Shown: in pieces, positions 22,159-31,355 of the stretch
How positions within the stretch are numbered: position 1 is the first letter of the stretch
Layout of the letters: each line of letters opens with the position of its first letter
DNA from: DATJBF01 sp035516795
Lineage (GTDB): Bacteria > Verrucomicrobiota > Verrucomicrobiia > Palsa-1439
Length of the DNA stretch: 64,000 bases
Direction: 5' to 3'
Assembly: GCA_035516795.1 (NCBI GenBank)
Contig: DATIZX010000010.1
Coordinates: 60,443 to 124,442 of the forward strand
The notes under the pieces: generated by a model
Databases searched by the model: none
What the model saw: only the letters and a program-made list of their open reading frames with translations
What the model was told of the DNA's origin: nothing
Made by a program: the position numbers and the translations under genes

Positions 22159-23547
22159 ATGAAAAGGAGAATGGACCGTCACAATCAACAATCTATTTCC
22201 GTGTCGACCGTCTTTCGGTTTCTGCGAGCTATGGTGCTCATTCTAGGGATCGGCATCTGGGCCGTGGCGCCGCAGTCGTCTTTCGCCGGGTCGAAAACTT
22301 ACGATGTCCGCGCATTCGGCGCGAAAGGCGACGGCAAAACGCTCGATACGGAGGCAATTCAAAAAGCCCTCGACGAGTGCGGCAATGCCGGCGGTGGAAC
22401 GGTGCTTTTTCGTGCTGGCACCTACGTGAGTGAGCCGCTGACGTTGCGCACCAAGACGACGGTGCTTTTGGAGGAAGGCGCGAAACTACTGGCAACGAGC
22501 AATCAGGCAGCGTTTCTGAAGTCGGGCACGGATTGGCTGCAGGCTGAGAGCAGCAGCGACTTCGTTCCGTTCATTAGCGGCAAACGACTTACCGACGTCA
22601 CCATCACCGGCAAAGGTATCATTGACGGAAACGGCCAGTACTGGTGGCCCGCAGCCGAAGAAGCTCGGCAGAAACGACCCGGCTACACACTGCCACGTCC
22701 AAACTTGATCGTCCTGAATTACTGCAAAAATGTGCGTTTGGAGAAGATCACGCTGCAGAACTCGCCCAAGTTCCATTTCGTGCCAACGGATTCTGAGGGC
22801 GTCGTCGTCGATGGCGTGACCATCCTGGCGCCACCACGTGCCGCCAATACCGACGCCATCGATCCCAGTCGCTGCAAAAACGTGCTGATCACCAAATGCC
22901 TCATTGATGTGGGCGACGACAACGTGGCCATCAAATCCGGCAAGAAGATTCCGGAACGGGAGTTCGCTTGCGAAGACATTACGGTCAGCGACTGCACTTT
23001 CCGGCATGGCCACGGGATGTCGATTGGCAGCGAAGTCGTGGGTGGCGTGCGCAATGTAACGGTGAAGAACTGCACGTTTGAAGGCACCGAGAACGGGCTG
23101 CGGATCAAGTCACGGCGCGGCAAGGGCGGGAAGGTGGAAAACATCGCTTATACCGATATCACCATGAAGAACGTCAACCCGGCCATCCTGCTAAGCTGCA
23201 GTTACGGGGGCACGTCCGCGGGAGACGCTGTGCAGGTGTCCGCTGCCAAGGCGGAAAAGTCGCAAGCCGTGACCGAGACGACACCGATCTATCGCAACAT
23301 TTACATTCGTAATGTCACGGCCACCGCAGAAAAGTCGGCGGGTGTCATTGAAGGCCTGCCCGAGAGCCCCATTTCAAATGTCGTTCTGGAAAATGTTCAC
23401 ATAACCTCTGCCACCGGCCTGAAGGTTGAAAACGCCAAGGGCATTCAACTGAAGAATACGCAAATCACCACGAAGGAAGGCCCGCCGTGCATCCTGTTGG
23501 AGAACGCACAGGTTGAAGGTTTGGAAAAGATAGGCGACAAGAAGTAA
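22159..23547 (+). CDS. Exported GH28 polygalacturonase-like hydrolase
   Basis: A 462-residue right-handed beta-helix enzyme of family GH28, hydrolysing alpha-1,4-galacturonan or rhamnogalacturonan. Catalytic residues are visible: Asp232 in 'NTDAID', Asp253/Asp254 in 'VGDDNVAIKSG', His285 in 'GHGMSIGSE', and R315/K317 in the 'RIKS' substrate site. The N terminus 'TYDVRAFGAKGDGKTLDTEAIQKAL' is the usual pectin-lyase-fold entry. A signal peptide covers about residues 22-44. ATG 22159 is supported by AGGAGG nine bases upstream; an in-frame ATG at 22093 lacks this. Confidence 0.92.
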   Translation: MKRRMDRHNQQSISVSTVFRFLRAMVLILGIGIWAVAPQSSFAGSKTYDVRAFGAKGDGKTLDTEAIQKALDECGNAGGGTVLFRAGTYVSEPLTLRTKTTVLLEEGAKLLATSNQAAFLKSGTDWLQAESSSDFVPFISGKRLTDVTITGKGIIDGNGQYWWPAAEEARQKRPGYTLPRPNLIVLNYCKNVRLEKITLQNSPKFHFVPTDSEGVVVDGVTILAPPRAANTDAIDPSRCKNVLITKCLIDVGDDNVAIKSGKKIPEREFACEDITVSDCTFRHGHGMSIGSEVVGGVRNVTVKNCTFEGTENGLRIKSRRGKGGKVENIAYTDITMKNVNPAILLSCSYGGTSAGDAVQVSAAKAEKSQAVTETTPIYRNIYIRNVTATAEKSAGVIEGLPESPISNVVLENVHITSATGLKVENAKGIQLKNTQITTKEGPPCILLENAQVEGLEKIGDKK

Positions 23548-23587
23548 GCGTGGTACTCTGGCCGTTGGCGCACCGCGGTTTTGCCTT

Positions 23588-23606
23588 GCGCGGCTCAGTG
23601 CCGCGC
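23588..23606 (+). terminator. Hairpin after GH28 gene
   Basis: A 7-bp stem GCGCGGC-TCAGT-GCCGCGC in the 94-base gap before the DUF4861 gene. No T-run, so termination would be weak or it is only an mRNA stem-loop. Confidence 0.3.
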
Positions 23607-23641
23607 CTGAGGTTGAGCCGATTATTTAATCAGGAGGCAAC

Positions 23642-24814
23642 ATGAATCACATCAGAGCAATTGTTGCTCTCGGTTTGCTGACAGCGCTACCGGCCCTATG
23701 CAGTGGCGCCACGAAACAGCTAACTGTCAAAGCCGTCAACAAACTTCAGTTCGCCCGGCCCAGTCAGACCATCGAGCTTTCCGCCGAAGCGCTGGCGCCG
23801 CTCGGTGAAAAGCAACTGGACAGAATTCACGTCAAGGATGCCGCCGGTCAGGAACTGGTCTGCCAGGCCGTGGACAGCGACGGTGATTACAGACCCGACA
23901 TGGTGATTTTCCAGGCCGACTTCGCGCCCGGCGAAACAAAATCTTTCACGGTCAATGTCGGCAAGAAGCAGGAATACACCAAAGGCCAGTTCAAGGCGTT
24001 CGGACGTTTCGTGCGGGAACGGTTCGATGATTTTGCCTGGGAGAACGATCGCATCGCTCATCGCATGTACGGTAAGGCGTTGGAGACCTGGAGGGATGAA
24101 CCGTTGGCGAGCAGCACGGTGGATGTCTGGTCGAAGCGTGTCTCGCGGATGGTGATCAACGACTGGTACATGCTGGATAACTATCACGAGGACTCCGGCG
24201 AGGGCGCGGACTTCTATTCTGCCGGGTTGACGCGCGGCTGTGGCGGCAACGGCCTGTGGGCTGCCGACAGGCTCTGGACCTCAAGGAATTTTATCCAGTC
24301 GCGTTCGCTCGCCAACGGCCCGCTTCGCGTGATGTTCGAATTGACTTATGAACCCTTCGACATGAACGGCATCAGCGTTGCCGAAACCAAACGCATCACG
24401 CTGGACGCGGGTCAGAATCTTGACCACTTCCAGAGTTTCTATCGGCCGTACACGAAGCCGGGAAAACCGGTGACGCTGGCGACCGCCATCGGGCTCAAGA
24501 AAGTTGCCGGCGAACAGATGGATTTCAATGCCGACCACGGTTGGCTAACCAGTTGGCAGGACATGGAGATGAACGCCGGCCAACAAGGCGTGGCGATTGT
24601 TTTCGACCCGAAATTGTTTGAGAAACAGGCCGAAGACAGATTGAACCATCTCATCGTCGCCAAGGTTTCGGAGAAAAGCGTGGCGTCGTACTGGGCGGGA
24701 TTCTGTTGGGACAAGACCGGCCAATTTCCCATTGACGCAGCCTGGAAGGCGTACGTGGACGAGTTTGCGCAAGGTCTGGTTTCGCCCATCGACGTCACCG
24801 TTTCAGCCGAGTAA
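23642..24814 (+). CDS. Exported DUF4861-family protein
   Basis: A 390-residue exported protein of the DUF4861 family, found in polysaccharide-utilisation clusters for pectin. A signal peptide covers residues 1-22. An N-terminal beta-sandwich ('AARPSQTIEL'-like through 'DSDGDYRPDMVIFQADFAPGETKSF') is followed by the conserved core 'YGKALETWRDEP', 'VDVWSKRVSRMVINDWY', 'DNYHEDSGEGADFYSAGLTRGCGG'. Activity is not established. Six bases from its stop to the next gene show cotranscription with the GH105 hydrolase, consistent with a role in finishing unsaturated uronic-acid oligomers. Start ATG 23642 follows AGGAGG. Confidence 0.82.
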   Translation: MNHIRAIVALGLLTALPALCSGATKQLTVKAVNKLQFARPSQTIELSAEALAPLGEKQLDRIHVKDAAGQELVCQAVDSDGDYRPDMVIFQADFAPGETKSFTVNVGKKQEYTKGQFKAFGRFVRERFDDFAWENDRIAHRMYGKALETWRDEPLASSTVDVWSKRVSRMVINDWYMLDNYHEDSGEGADFYSAGLTRGCGGNGLWAADRLWTSRNFIQSRSLANGPLRVMFELTYEPFDMNGISVAETKRITLDAGQNLDHFQSFYRPYTKPGKPVTLATAIGLKKVAGEQMDFNADHGWLTSWQDMEMNAGQQGVAIVFDPKLFEKQAEDRLNHLIVAKVSEKSVASYWAGFCWDKTGQFPIDAAWKAYVDEFAQGLVSPIDVTVSAE

Positions 24815-24819
24815 TCAGT

Positions 24820-25938
24820 GTGAATGATCGCCGCCGCGCATTCTTTTCGCAGATCGCTGCGTCTGTAATCGCCGCCGTGCTATCGGCGGGTTGCGCCACT
24901 CCGTACCCGACGCAGCACAATGACTTTACCGATTGGCCCGAAGGCGCCACGCCTGCGGAAATCGGCAAGCGTGTGGCTGAAAATTTCGTGGCGCGAAAAC
25001 TCGATTACCAGACCAACCCCAAACGGGGATCTGTCATTTACCCCGAAGTCTGCACCTGGTACGGGGCGCTCACGGTGGCCGAGTTGACCGGCGACCACGA
25101 TCTGCAAGCCCGGTTGATCAAGAAGTTCGATCCACTGCTGACGCCGGAAGGTGACCGGTGGATTTCGCGGAAGGCCCACGTCGATTTCCGCGTTTTTGGC
25201 GTTGTGCCTCTGGAGATCTATCTTCAGACGAAAGACGAGAAGTTTTTGATGCTGGGTAAAAGCTTTGCCGACAACCAGTGGGCGACGACCACGGCTGACG
25301 GGATCACTTCCGAGGCGCGTTACTGGATTGACGACATGTACATGATTCCGGCGGTGCAGGTGCAGGCCTACCGCGCAACAGGCGATGCGGTGTACCTTGA
25401 TCGCGCGGCGTTGACGATGACCGCGTATTTGGACAAGCTGCAGCAGCCCAACGGGCTTTTCTATCACGGTACCAACGCGCCGTTCTTCTGGGGACGCGGC
25501 AATGGCTGGGTCGCCGCCGGGATGACGGAATTGCTACGCTCGCTGCCCAAGACCCATCCGCGGCGTGCACGTATCATGGCCAGCTACAAAAAGATGATGG
25601 CGGCTCTCTTGCGATATCAGGGCGAAGACGGTTTGTGGCGTCAACTGATCGACCATCCCGAAGCCTGGCCGGAAACTTCTTCCACTGGCATGTTTGCCTT
25701 CGCCATGGTCACCGGCGTCAAGAACGGCTGGCTCGACCTCAAAACTTACGGTTTCGCCACGCGCAACGCTTGGCTGGGATTGGTGGCTCATCTCGACGAC
25801 GAAGCCAACGTCCGCGATGTCTGTGTCGGCACGGGCAAAGGCGGCACTGTCGAATACTATCTGAAGCGCCCCCGCAAGACCGGCGACCTCCACGGTCAGG
25901 CGCCCCTCCTTTGGACCGCCTCGGCCTTATTGCGATAG
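24820..25938 (+). CDS. GH105 unsaturated glucuronyl/galacturonyl hydrolase, lipoprotein
   Basis: A 372-residue (alpha/alpha)6-barrel hydrolase that removes the 4,5-unsaturated uronic acid left by pectate and rhamnogalacturonan lyases (YteR/YesR family). The general acid is expected to be Asp171 in 'WIDDMYM'. Other family stretches are 'GLFYHG', 'FFWGRGNGWVAAGM', 'GLWRQLID' and 'ETSSTGMFAFAM'. The N-terminal hydrophobic segment ends in SAGC, a lipobox, so the protein is probably anchored on the periplasmic side. The start is GTG 24820. Last gene of the pectin set, 108 bases before the fuc/rha operon. Confidence 0.9.
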   Translation: MNDRRRAFFSQIAASVIAAVLSAGCATPYPTQHNDFTDWPEGATPAEIGKRVAENFVARKLDYQTNPKRGSVIYPEVCTWYGALTVAELTGDHDLQARLIKKFDPLLTPEGDRWISRKAHVDFRVFGVVPLEIYLQTKDEKFLMLGKSFADNQWATTTADGITSEARYWIDDMYMIPAVQVQAYRATGDAVYLDRAALTMTAYLDKLQQPNGLFYHGTNAPFFWGRGNGWVAAGMTELLRSLPKTHPRRARIMASYKKMMAALLRYQGEDGLWRQLIDHPEAWPETSSTGMFAFAMVTGVKNGWLDLKTYGFATRNAWLGLVAHLDDEANVRDVCVGTGKGGTVEYYLKRPRKTGDLHGQAPLLWTASALLR

Positions 25939-26046
25939 CGTCTGTCTCATTTTCGCCGGCGCGGAACTGCTCGCCAACCGAATCTGTGTTTTGATAGACT
26001 CCCGACCCAACAGGTTGAGTAGGATTTCTGGAGGGAATGAACCACA

Positions 26047-27858
26047 ATGGCAGCATTGAAAATCAACCGACCACGCAACCGACTCGTGGGTGAGAACCCG
26101 AAAGTCGGAATTCGACCAACGATTGATGGACGACTCGGAGGCGTGCGCGAGTCGCTGGAAAAGCAAACGATGGGTATGACCAAAGGCGTGGCCAGATTGC
26201 TCGGTGAAAAACTCCGGCACGCCGATGGGACAAGAATCCAATGCGTTATCGCCGACCGTTGCATTGGCGGCATCGCCGAGGCTGCGATGTGCGCCGAGAA
26301 ATTCGCTCGCGAGGGCGTCGGAGTCTCGATCACGGTCACGCCGTGCTGGTGTTACGGCTCCGAAACGATGGACATGGATCCGCTGATTCCGAAAGCCGTT
26401 TGGGGGTTCAATGGTACCGAGCGCCCCGGCGCAGTGTATCTTGCTGCAGTTTCGGCTGGCCATAACCAGAAAGGCTATCCCGTCTTCAATATCTACGGAC
26501 GAGATGTCCAGGATGGCGGTGACACGACAATTCCGGATGACGTACAGCAGAAACTGCTGCAATTCGCGAAGGCCGGGCTCGCCGTCGCGACCATGCGCGG
26601 CAAGAGTTACTGTGCCATTGGCGGGACGTCGATGGGCATTGCCGGCTCCATTGTCGACTGCGCATTTTTCGAAGCGTACCTTGGAATGCGTGTGATGCAG
26701 GTCGATATGGTGGAGATTGCCCGGCGCATCGACCGCGGCATCTTCGACCCCAGAGAATTTGGCCGGGCACTAAAATGGGTACGCGAGAATTGCCGGGAAG
26801 GCTTCGACGCCAACGATTCCAGGAAGCAGCGTTCCCGCGAGATGAAGGACAAGGAATGGGAATATTGTGTGAAGATGGCCATGATTGCCCGTGACTTGAT
26901 GATCGGCAATCCGCGTCTCGCCGCGATGGGCTTTGGCGAAGAAGCGCTGGGGCACAACTCCATCGCGGCTGGTTTTCAGGGCCAGCGGCAGTGGACCGAT
27001 CATTTGCCCAACGGCGATTTTCTGGAAGCAATCCTGTGTTCGTCATTTGATTGGAATGGCATTCGCCAACCGTTCATCGTCGCCACGGAAAACGACGCGC
27101 TCAATGGCGCCACCATGTTGCTCGGCCATCTGCTCACCGGCGGCGCGCAAATCTTTGCCGACGTGCGCACCTATTGGAGCCCGGAGGCGGTCGAGCGCGT
27201 CACGGGGCACAAGCTCAAAGGCGAGGCCGAGGACGGTTTCCTCCACCTGATCAACAGCGGCCCGGCTGCGCTCGACGGCACCGGCCAGCAAGAGATCGGC
27301 GGTAAACCGGCGATGAAACCGTGGTGGCAAATCACGCCCGAAGAAGCTGACAAATGCCTGAAAGCCACGGAGTGGTGTCCGGCCCTTTACGAATATTTCC
27401 GCGGCGGCGGGTTTTCCTCGCGTTTCACAACTCGCGGGGGCCTGCCGATCACCGCCGCGCGAATCAACATCGTCAAAGGCCTCGGCCCGGCGTTGCAGAT
27501 TGCCGAAGGAGTAACGGTCGAATTGCCAGAGAAGGTCCACGACACACTCGACCAGCGGACCAACCCAACGTGGCCGACCACCTGGTTTGCGCCCCGCACG
27601 TCAGATAGCGGTGCGTTTCGCAACGTGTACACCGTGATGAACTATTGGGGCGCAAACCACTGCGCATTCAGTTACGGTCACATCGGACATGAACTGCTCA
27701 CGCTGGCGTCCATGCTCCGCATTCCTGTTTACATGCACAACGTCGGCGAAGAGCGTGTTTTCCGACCGAGTGCCTGGACAGCATTCGGCGCCAATGAACC
27801 TCAGGCCGCCGACTTCACGGCGTGCCGCAACTTCGGACCTCTCTATGGCCGGTACTGA
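26047..27858 (+). CDS. fucI: L-Fucose isomerase
   Basis: Converts L-fucose to L-fuculose (also D-arabinose to D-ribulose). The 603-residue protein follows the E. coli enzyme closely: 'IGIRPTIDGR'-like start, 'TVTPCWCYGSET', 'VWGFNGTERPGAVYLAA'. Metal and catalytic residues are Glu348 in 'ATENDALNG' and Asp372 in 'FADVRTYW', with the C-terminal 'WGANHCAFSYGHIGHE' histidine. No signal peptide, so cytoplasmic. ATG 26047 has GGAGGG (26030-26035) upstream; it opens an eight-gene operon in which most genes overlap or nearly touch. Slightly longer N terminus than E. coli FucI. Confidence 0.97.
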   Translation: MAALKINRPRNRLVGENPKVGIRPTIDGRLGGVRESLEKQTMGMTKGVARLLGEKLRHADGTRIQCVIADRCIGGIAEAAMCAEKFAREGVGVSITVTPCWCYGSETMDMDPLIPKAVWGFNGTERPGAVYLAAVSAGHNQKGYPVFNIYGRDVQDGGDTTIPDDVQQKLLQFAKAGLAVATMRGKSYCAIGGTSMGIAGSIVDCAFFEAYLGMRVMQVDMVEIARRIDRGIFDPREFGRALKWVRENCREGFDANDSRKQRSREMKDKEWEYCVKMAMIARDLMIGNPRLAAMGFGEEALGHNSIAAGFQGQRQWTDHLPNGDFLEAILCSSFDWNGIRQPFIVATENDALNGATMLLGHLLTGGAQIFADVRTYWSPEAVERVTGHKLKGEAEDGFLHLINSGPAALDGTGQQEIGGKPAMKPWWQITPEEADKCLKATEWCPALYEYFRGGGFSSRFTTRGGLPITAARINIVKGLGPALQIAEGVTVELPEKVHDTLDQRTNPTWPTTWFAPRTSDSGAFRNVYTVMNYWGANHCAFSYGHIGHELLTLASMLRIPVYMHNVGEERVFRPSAWTAFGANEPQAADFTACRNFGPLYGRY

Positions 27859-28612
27859 CAAACAAGAACGTCTGCAGTCGTTGTTGCGATTGTCGCATGA
27901 ATTGGGCAACCCGCAACGGCCTTTGGCAATTCTGGGCGAAGGCAACACGTCGACCCGTCTCGGGCTCGAGACATTTCTGGTCAAGGCGAGCGGCAGCAAT
28001 CTCAGCACGCTAGCCGAGCCCGATGTCGTCGAGTGCAAATCGGAAGAGTTGTTAACTCTGCTCAACCGCAAAGGTTTGTCCGACGCCGAAATTGATAGTG
28101 CCTTGATGGCGTCGCGGGTGGATGCGAGCGCGAAAAAGCCATCGGTCGAAGTGTTGTTCCACGCGTATTTTCTCGGTCTGCCCGATGTGGAGTTTGTCGG
28201 CCACACCCACGCGCCGAATGTGAACGCCATTCTGTGTTCGCCACGCGCCAACGAATTTGCGATCAAACGGGTTTTCCCAGACGAAGTGGTCTGCTGCGAT
28301 GTCGAATCGGTGTTTGTTACCTACACCGATCCCGGATTGCCGCTGGCCCGGGCCATTCGGCAGCAAACGGAGTCCTTCGTCAAACGGCACGCTCGCGCAC
28401 CGCGGGTCGTGTTGCTCGAGAACCATGGGATTATCACGCTTGGCCGCTCCGTCGAGGCGGTCCTCGCCGCGATGTTCATGGCGGAAAAGGCGGCGCAAAT
28501 CTGGCTCGGCGCGGCGGCGTTGGGTGGCCCGAAATTCATGACGCCGCAACAGATTCGCCGCATCGCCGGGCGACCGGATGAGGAGCTTCGCCGCAAGGCA
28601 TTGAAAATGTGA
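27845..28612 (+). CDS. Class II sugar-phosphate aldolase (fuculose/rhamnulose-1-P type)
   Basis: A 255-residue zinc aldolase expected to split L-fuculose-1-phosphate and/or L-rhamnulose-1-phosphate into dihydroxyacetone phosphate and L-lactaldehyde. 'GEGNTSTRL' and 'VKASGSNL' bind phosphate, Glu in 'KPSVEVLFHAY' is the family acid, and zinc ligands are the HxH of 'GHTHAPNVNAIL' and the His of 'ENHGIITLG'. The sequence resembles the aldolase half of the bifunctional RhaE-type aldolase/short-chain dehydrogenase; here a separate SDR gene follows later in the operon. ATG 27845 overlaps the fucI stop by 14 bases, implying translational coupling. Confidence 0.87.
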   Translation: MAGTDKQERLQSLLRLSHELGNPQRPLAILGEGNTSTRLGLETFLVKASGSNLSTLAEPDVVECKSEELLTLLNRKGLSDAEIDSALMASRVDASAKKPSVEVLFHAYFLGLPDVEFVGHTHAPNVNAILCSPRANEFAIKRVFPDEVVCCDVESVFVTYTDPGLPLARAIRQQTESFVKRHARAPRVVLLENHGIITLGRSVEAVLAAMFMAEKAAQIWLGAAALGGPKFMTPQQIRRIAGRPDEELRRKALKM

Positions 28613-28613
28613 G

Positions 28614-29897
28614 ATGAAATCGTACATCCTCAACGAGAATGAGTTGCGGGTCACCGACGAGTACGCCCAAGCTCGACGCGTGTACGGCGCGGTCGGCGTG
28701 GACACGGAGGCCGCCATCCAACATGCGCTGGCCCTTCCGATTTCGCTGCATTGCTGGCAAGGCGACGATGTGGCCGGTTTTGAAGCCAAGGCCGGCGCGG
28801 TGGATGCGGGCGGTTTGCTGGCGACCGGCAATTACCCGGGCCGTGCCCGCAACGGCGACGAACTTCGCCAGGATCTCAGCCAGGTCCTGTCGTTGCTGCC
28901 CGGCACTCAGCGCGTTAATCTCCACGCTTTTTACGCCGAGACGGATGGCGAAAAGATCGACCGCGATGCGCTCGAACCAAAGCACTTTTCGCGTTGGATC
29001 GCATGGGCCAAGACGAACAAGATCGGCCTCGACTTTAACCCGACATTCTTTGCTCATCCCAAGGCTGCGGACGGGTTCACACTTTCACATTCTGATGCAA
29101 CGATTCGTCAATTCTGGATTCGCCACGGAATTGCTTCGCGGAAAATCGCCGCCGCCATTTCACGCGAGCTGGCCACACCTTGCGTCATCAATCACTGGAT
29201 TCCCGATGGCGTGAAAGATTCGCCGGCGGATCGTTGGTCGCCCCGGGTGCGCCTCATTGAATCATTGGATGCCATGCTGTCTGAAAAGCTGGACGGCTGC
29301 GTCGATGCGGTGGAAGGGAAACTGTTCGGCCTGGGCAGCGAAGATTACGTGGTCGGTTCACACGAGTTTTATAGCCATTACGCATTAACTCGCGGAATCT
29401 TGTTGTGCCTCGACATGGGACATTTTCATCCAACCGAGACCATTCACGACAAAATCTCCGCGCTGATGCAGTTCCATAAGCGGCTGCTGTTGCACGTCAG
29501 CCGTCCCATCCGTTGGGACAGTGACCACGTGGTGATCTTCAACGACGACCTGCGTGCGGTGTTTCAGGAAGTGGTTCGCGGCGACGCGCTCGAACGGATT
29601 TTTGTTGCGCTGGATTACTTCGATGCCAGCATCAACCGCGTGGCCGCATACGTCATTGGCGGGCGCGCTACGCGCAAGGCAATCCTCTACGCGCTGTTGG
29701 AGCCGACGCAGACGTTGCGCGAATTGGAGGCCAGCGGCAAGAACGCGGAGAAGCTGGCCTTAATGGAGGAACTCAAGACGTTGCCGTTCGGCAACGTCTG
29801 GAATGAGTTATGTCGTCGGGCGCGTGTGCCGGTGAGCACCGCCTGGTTGCGGGATGTCGAGACATACGAAACCAAGGTCCTTGCTCATAGAAGGTGA
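28614..29897 (+). CDS. rhaA: L-Rhamnose isomerase
   Basis: Interconverts L-rhamnose and L-rhamnulose. The 427 residues contain the RhaA hallmarks 'PISLHCWQGDDVAGFE', 'TGNYPGRARN', 'LDFNPTFFAH' and 'WIPDGVKDSPADRWSPRVRLIESLDAML', with the metal-binding Glu/Asp/His residues of the TIM barrel in 'DAVEGKLFGLGSEDYVVGSHEFY' and 'CLDMGHFHPTE'. Cytoplasmic. One base separates it from the aldolase stop, and its own stop overlaps the kinase start, so stoichiometric production is likely. Its presence directly behind fucI makes this a combined fucose/rhamnose operon. Confidence 0.96.
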   Translation: MKSYILNENELRVTDEYAQARRVYGAVGVDTEAAIQHALALPISLHCWQGDDVAGFEAKAGAVDAGGLLATGNYPGRARNGDELRQDLSQVLSLLPGTQRVNLHAFYAETDGEKIDRDALEPKHFSRWIAWAKTNKIGLDFNPTFFAHPKAADGFTLSHSDATIRQFWIRHGIASRKIAAAISRELATPCVINHWIPDGVKDSPADRWSPRVRLIESLDAMLSEKLDGCVDAVEGKLFGLGSEDYVVGSHEFYSHYALTRGILLCLDMGHFHPTETIHDKISALMQFHKRLLLHVSRPIRWDSDHVVIFNDDLRAVFQEVVRGDALERIFVALDYFDASINRVAAYVIGGRATRKAILYALLEPTQTLRELEASGKNAEKLALMEELKTLPFGNVWNELCRRARVPVSTAWLRDVETYETKVLAHRR

Positions 29898-31351
29898 ACG
29901 CCCATCATTACATCGCTTGTGATCTGGGCGCGGAAAGTGGTCGGGTAGTTCTCGGTACTCTCGCCGATGGCAAAGTCGGGCTGGAGGAGATTTATCGATT
30001 CGCTAATGGCCCCGTGCGTGTGAACGGAACGCTGCGTTGGGATGTCTTACGCCTGTTCGATGAACTGGAGACCGGTGTTCGCAAAGTTGCGGCCCGCGGA
30101 ATCAAGCCCGACGGCTTGAGCTGCGACTCTTGGGGAGTGGATTACGTGTGGCTCAAGGACGGCGAGCCGTTTCTCACGGCACCGTTTCATTACCGCGATA
30201 CCCGAACGGACGGTGGACTCGAGCGAGCTTTTGCGGTCATACCAAGCGAAACAATCTTCGCGGAAACGGGCATCCAGTTTATGACCATCAACACGCTTTA
30301 CCAGCTCCATGCCGATCAACGGTTGCGACCGTGGGTGTTCAAAAGTAGCGACCGGTTTCTCAATATAGGCGATTATTTCAACTATCTCTTCAGTGGAGTG
30401 GCGAAATCTGAAGATTCTCTTGCCAGCACCACGCAGCTTTACAATCCGCGCAGGCACCGCTGGTCGAAAAAACTGATCCGCGGCTTTAAATTTGCGAAGA
30501 AAGCGTTCCCCGAGGTCGCTCCCTCCGGTACGGTTCTCGGCCCGTCGTTGCCTGAATTCGATCTGCCGGGCACACAGGTGATCGCCAGTTGTTCACACGA
30601 CACCGGTGCGGCGGTGGCGGCCGTACCAGCACAGGGCAAAGGTTGGGCGTATTTGAGTTCGGGGACATGGTCGCTGCTGGGCCTCGAATCTAAAAAACCG
30701 ATCATCAATGAGAAAAGCCGACAGTACAATTTCACCAATGAAGTCGGCTTCGGCGGCCGCATCCGGTTCCTGAAGAACATCATCGGCTTGTGGATCCAGC
30801 AGGAATGCCGGCGGGCCTGGCGAAAGGAGGGTCGCGAGTTTTCGTACGAACACCTCGGCGTGCTGGCCGCGCAGGCCGAGCCTCTCAAAGCGTTGATCAA
30901 TCCCAATGCGGAGCCGTTCGCCAAGCCCGATAACATGCCGCAGAAGATCGCCGCTTTCTGCCGAGCCACGGGTCAGGTGGCACCCGCCAACGAAGGCGAG
31001 TTCATCCGCTGCATTTTGGAAAGTCTTGCCTTGCTGTACCGTCAGACGCTCGATCGAATGGAGGATGTGACCGGCAAACCGATCGCGACGCTCCACATTG
31101 TCGGTGGTGGAAGCCAGAACAAATTGCTGAACCAACTCAGTGCCAACGCCACGGGCCGGATCGTCGTCGCTGGCCCGGTCGAGGCGACCGCGACCGGCAA
31201 CGTTCTCATCCAAGCCATCGCGCTCGGGCATCTGAAAGATCTGGAGGAATTGCGCTCGGTTGTTCGCTCGTCATTCGAAGTCACCACATTCAAACCACAG
31301 GACGCCGACGTGTGGACACAGGCGTACGCGCGTTTTCAGAAGTTGACGTGA
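29894..31351 (+). CDS. rhaB: Rhamnulokinase (FGGY family)
   Basis: Phosphorylates L-rhamnulose, and possibly L-fuculose, at O-1 with ATP. The 485-residue FGGY kinase has the N-terminal 'IACDLGAESGRVVLG' phosphate loop, 'CDSWGVDYVWL', 'PFHYRDTRTDGG', the actin-like 'SSGTWSLLGLE' in the second domain and 'TLHIVGGGSQNKLLNQLSANATGR' near the end. These match RhaB better than FucK. It is the only ketose kinase in the operon, so it may serve both sugars. GTG 29894 overlaps the rhaA stop in GTGA. Confidence 0.93.
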   Translation: MNAHHYIACDLGAESGRVVLGTLADGKVGLEEIYRFANGPVRVNGTLRWDVLRLFDELETGVRKVAARGIKPDGLSCDSWGVDYVWLKDGEPFLTAPFHYRDTRTDGGLERAFAVIPSETIFAETGIQFMTINTLYQLHADQRLRPWVFKSSDRFLNIGDYFNYLFSGVAKSEDSLASTTQLYNPRRHRWSKKLIRGFKFAKKAFPEVAPSGTVLGPSLPEFDLPGTQVIASCSHDTGAAVAAVPAQGKGWAYLSSGTWSLLGLESKKPIINEKSRQYNFTNEVGFGGRIRFLKNIIGLWIQQECRRAWRKEGREFSYEHLGVLAAQAEPLKALINPNAEPFAKPDNMPQKIAAFCRATGQVAPANEGEFIRCILESLALLYRQTLDRMEDVTGKPIATLHIVGGGSQNKLLNQLSANATGRIVVAGPVEATATGNVLIQAIALGHLKDLEELRSVVRSSFEVTTFKPQDADVWTQAYARFQKLT

Positions 31352-31355
31352 AGTA

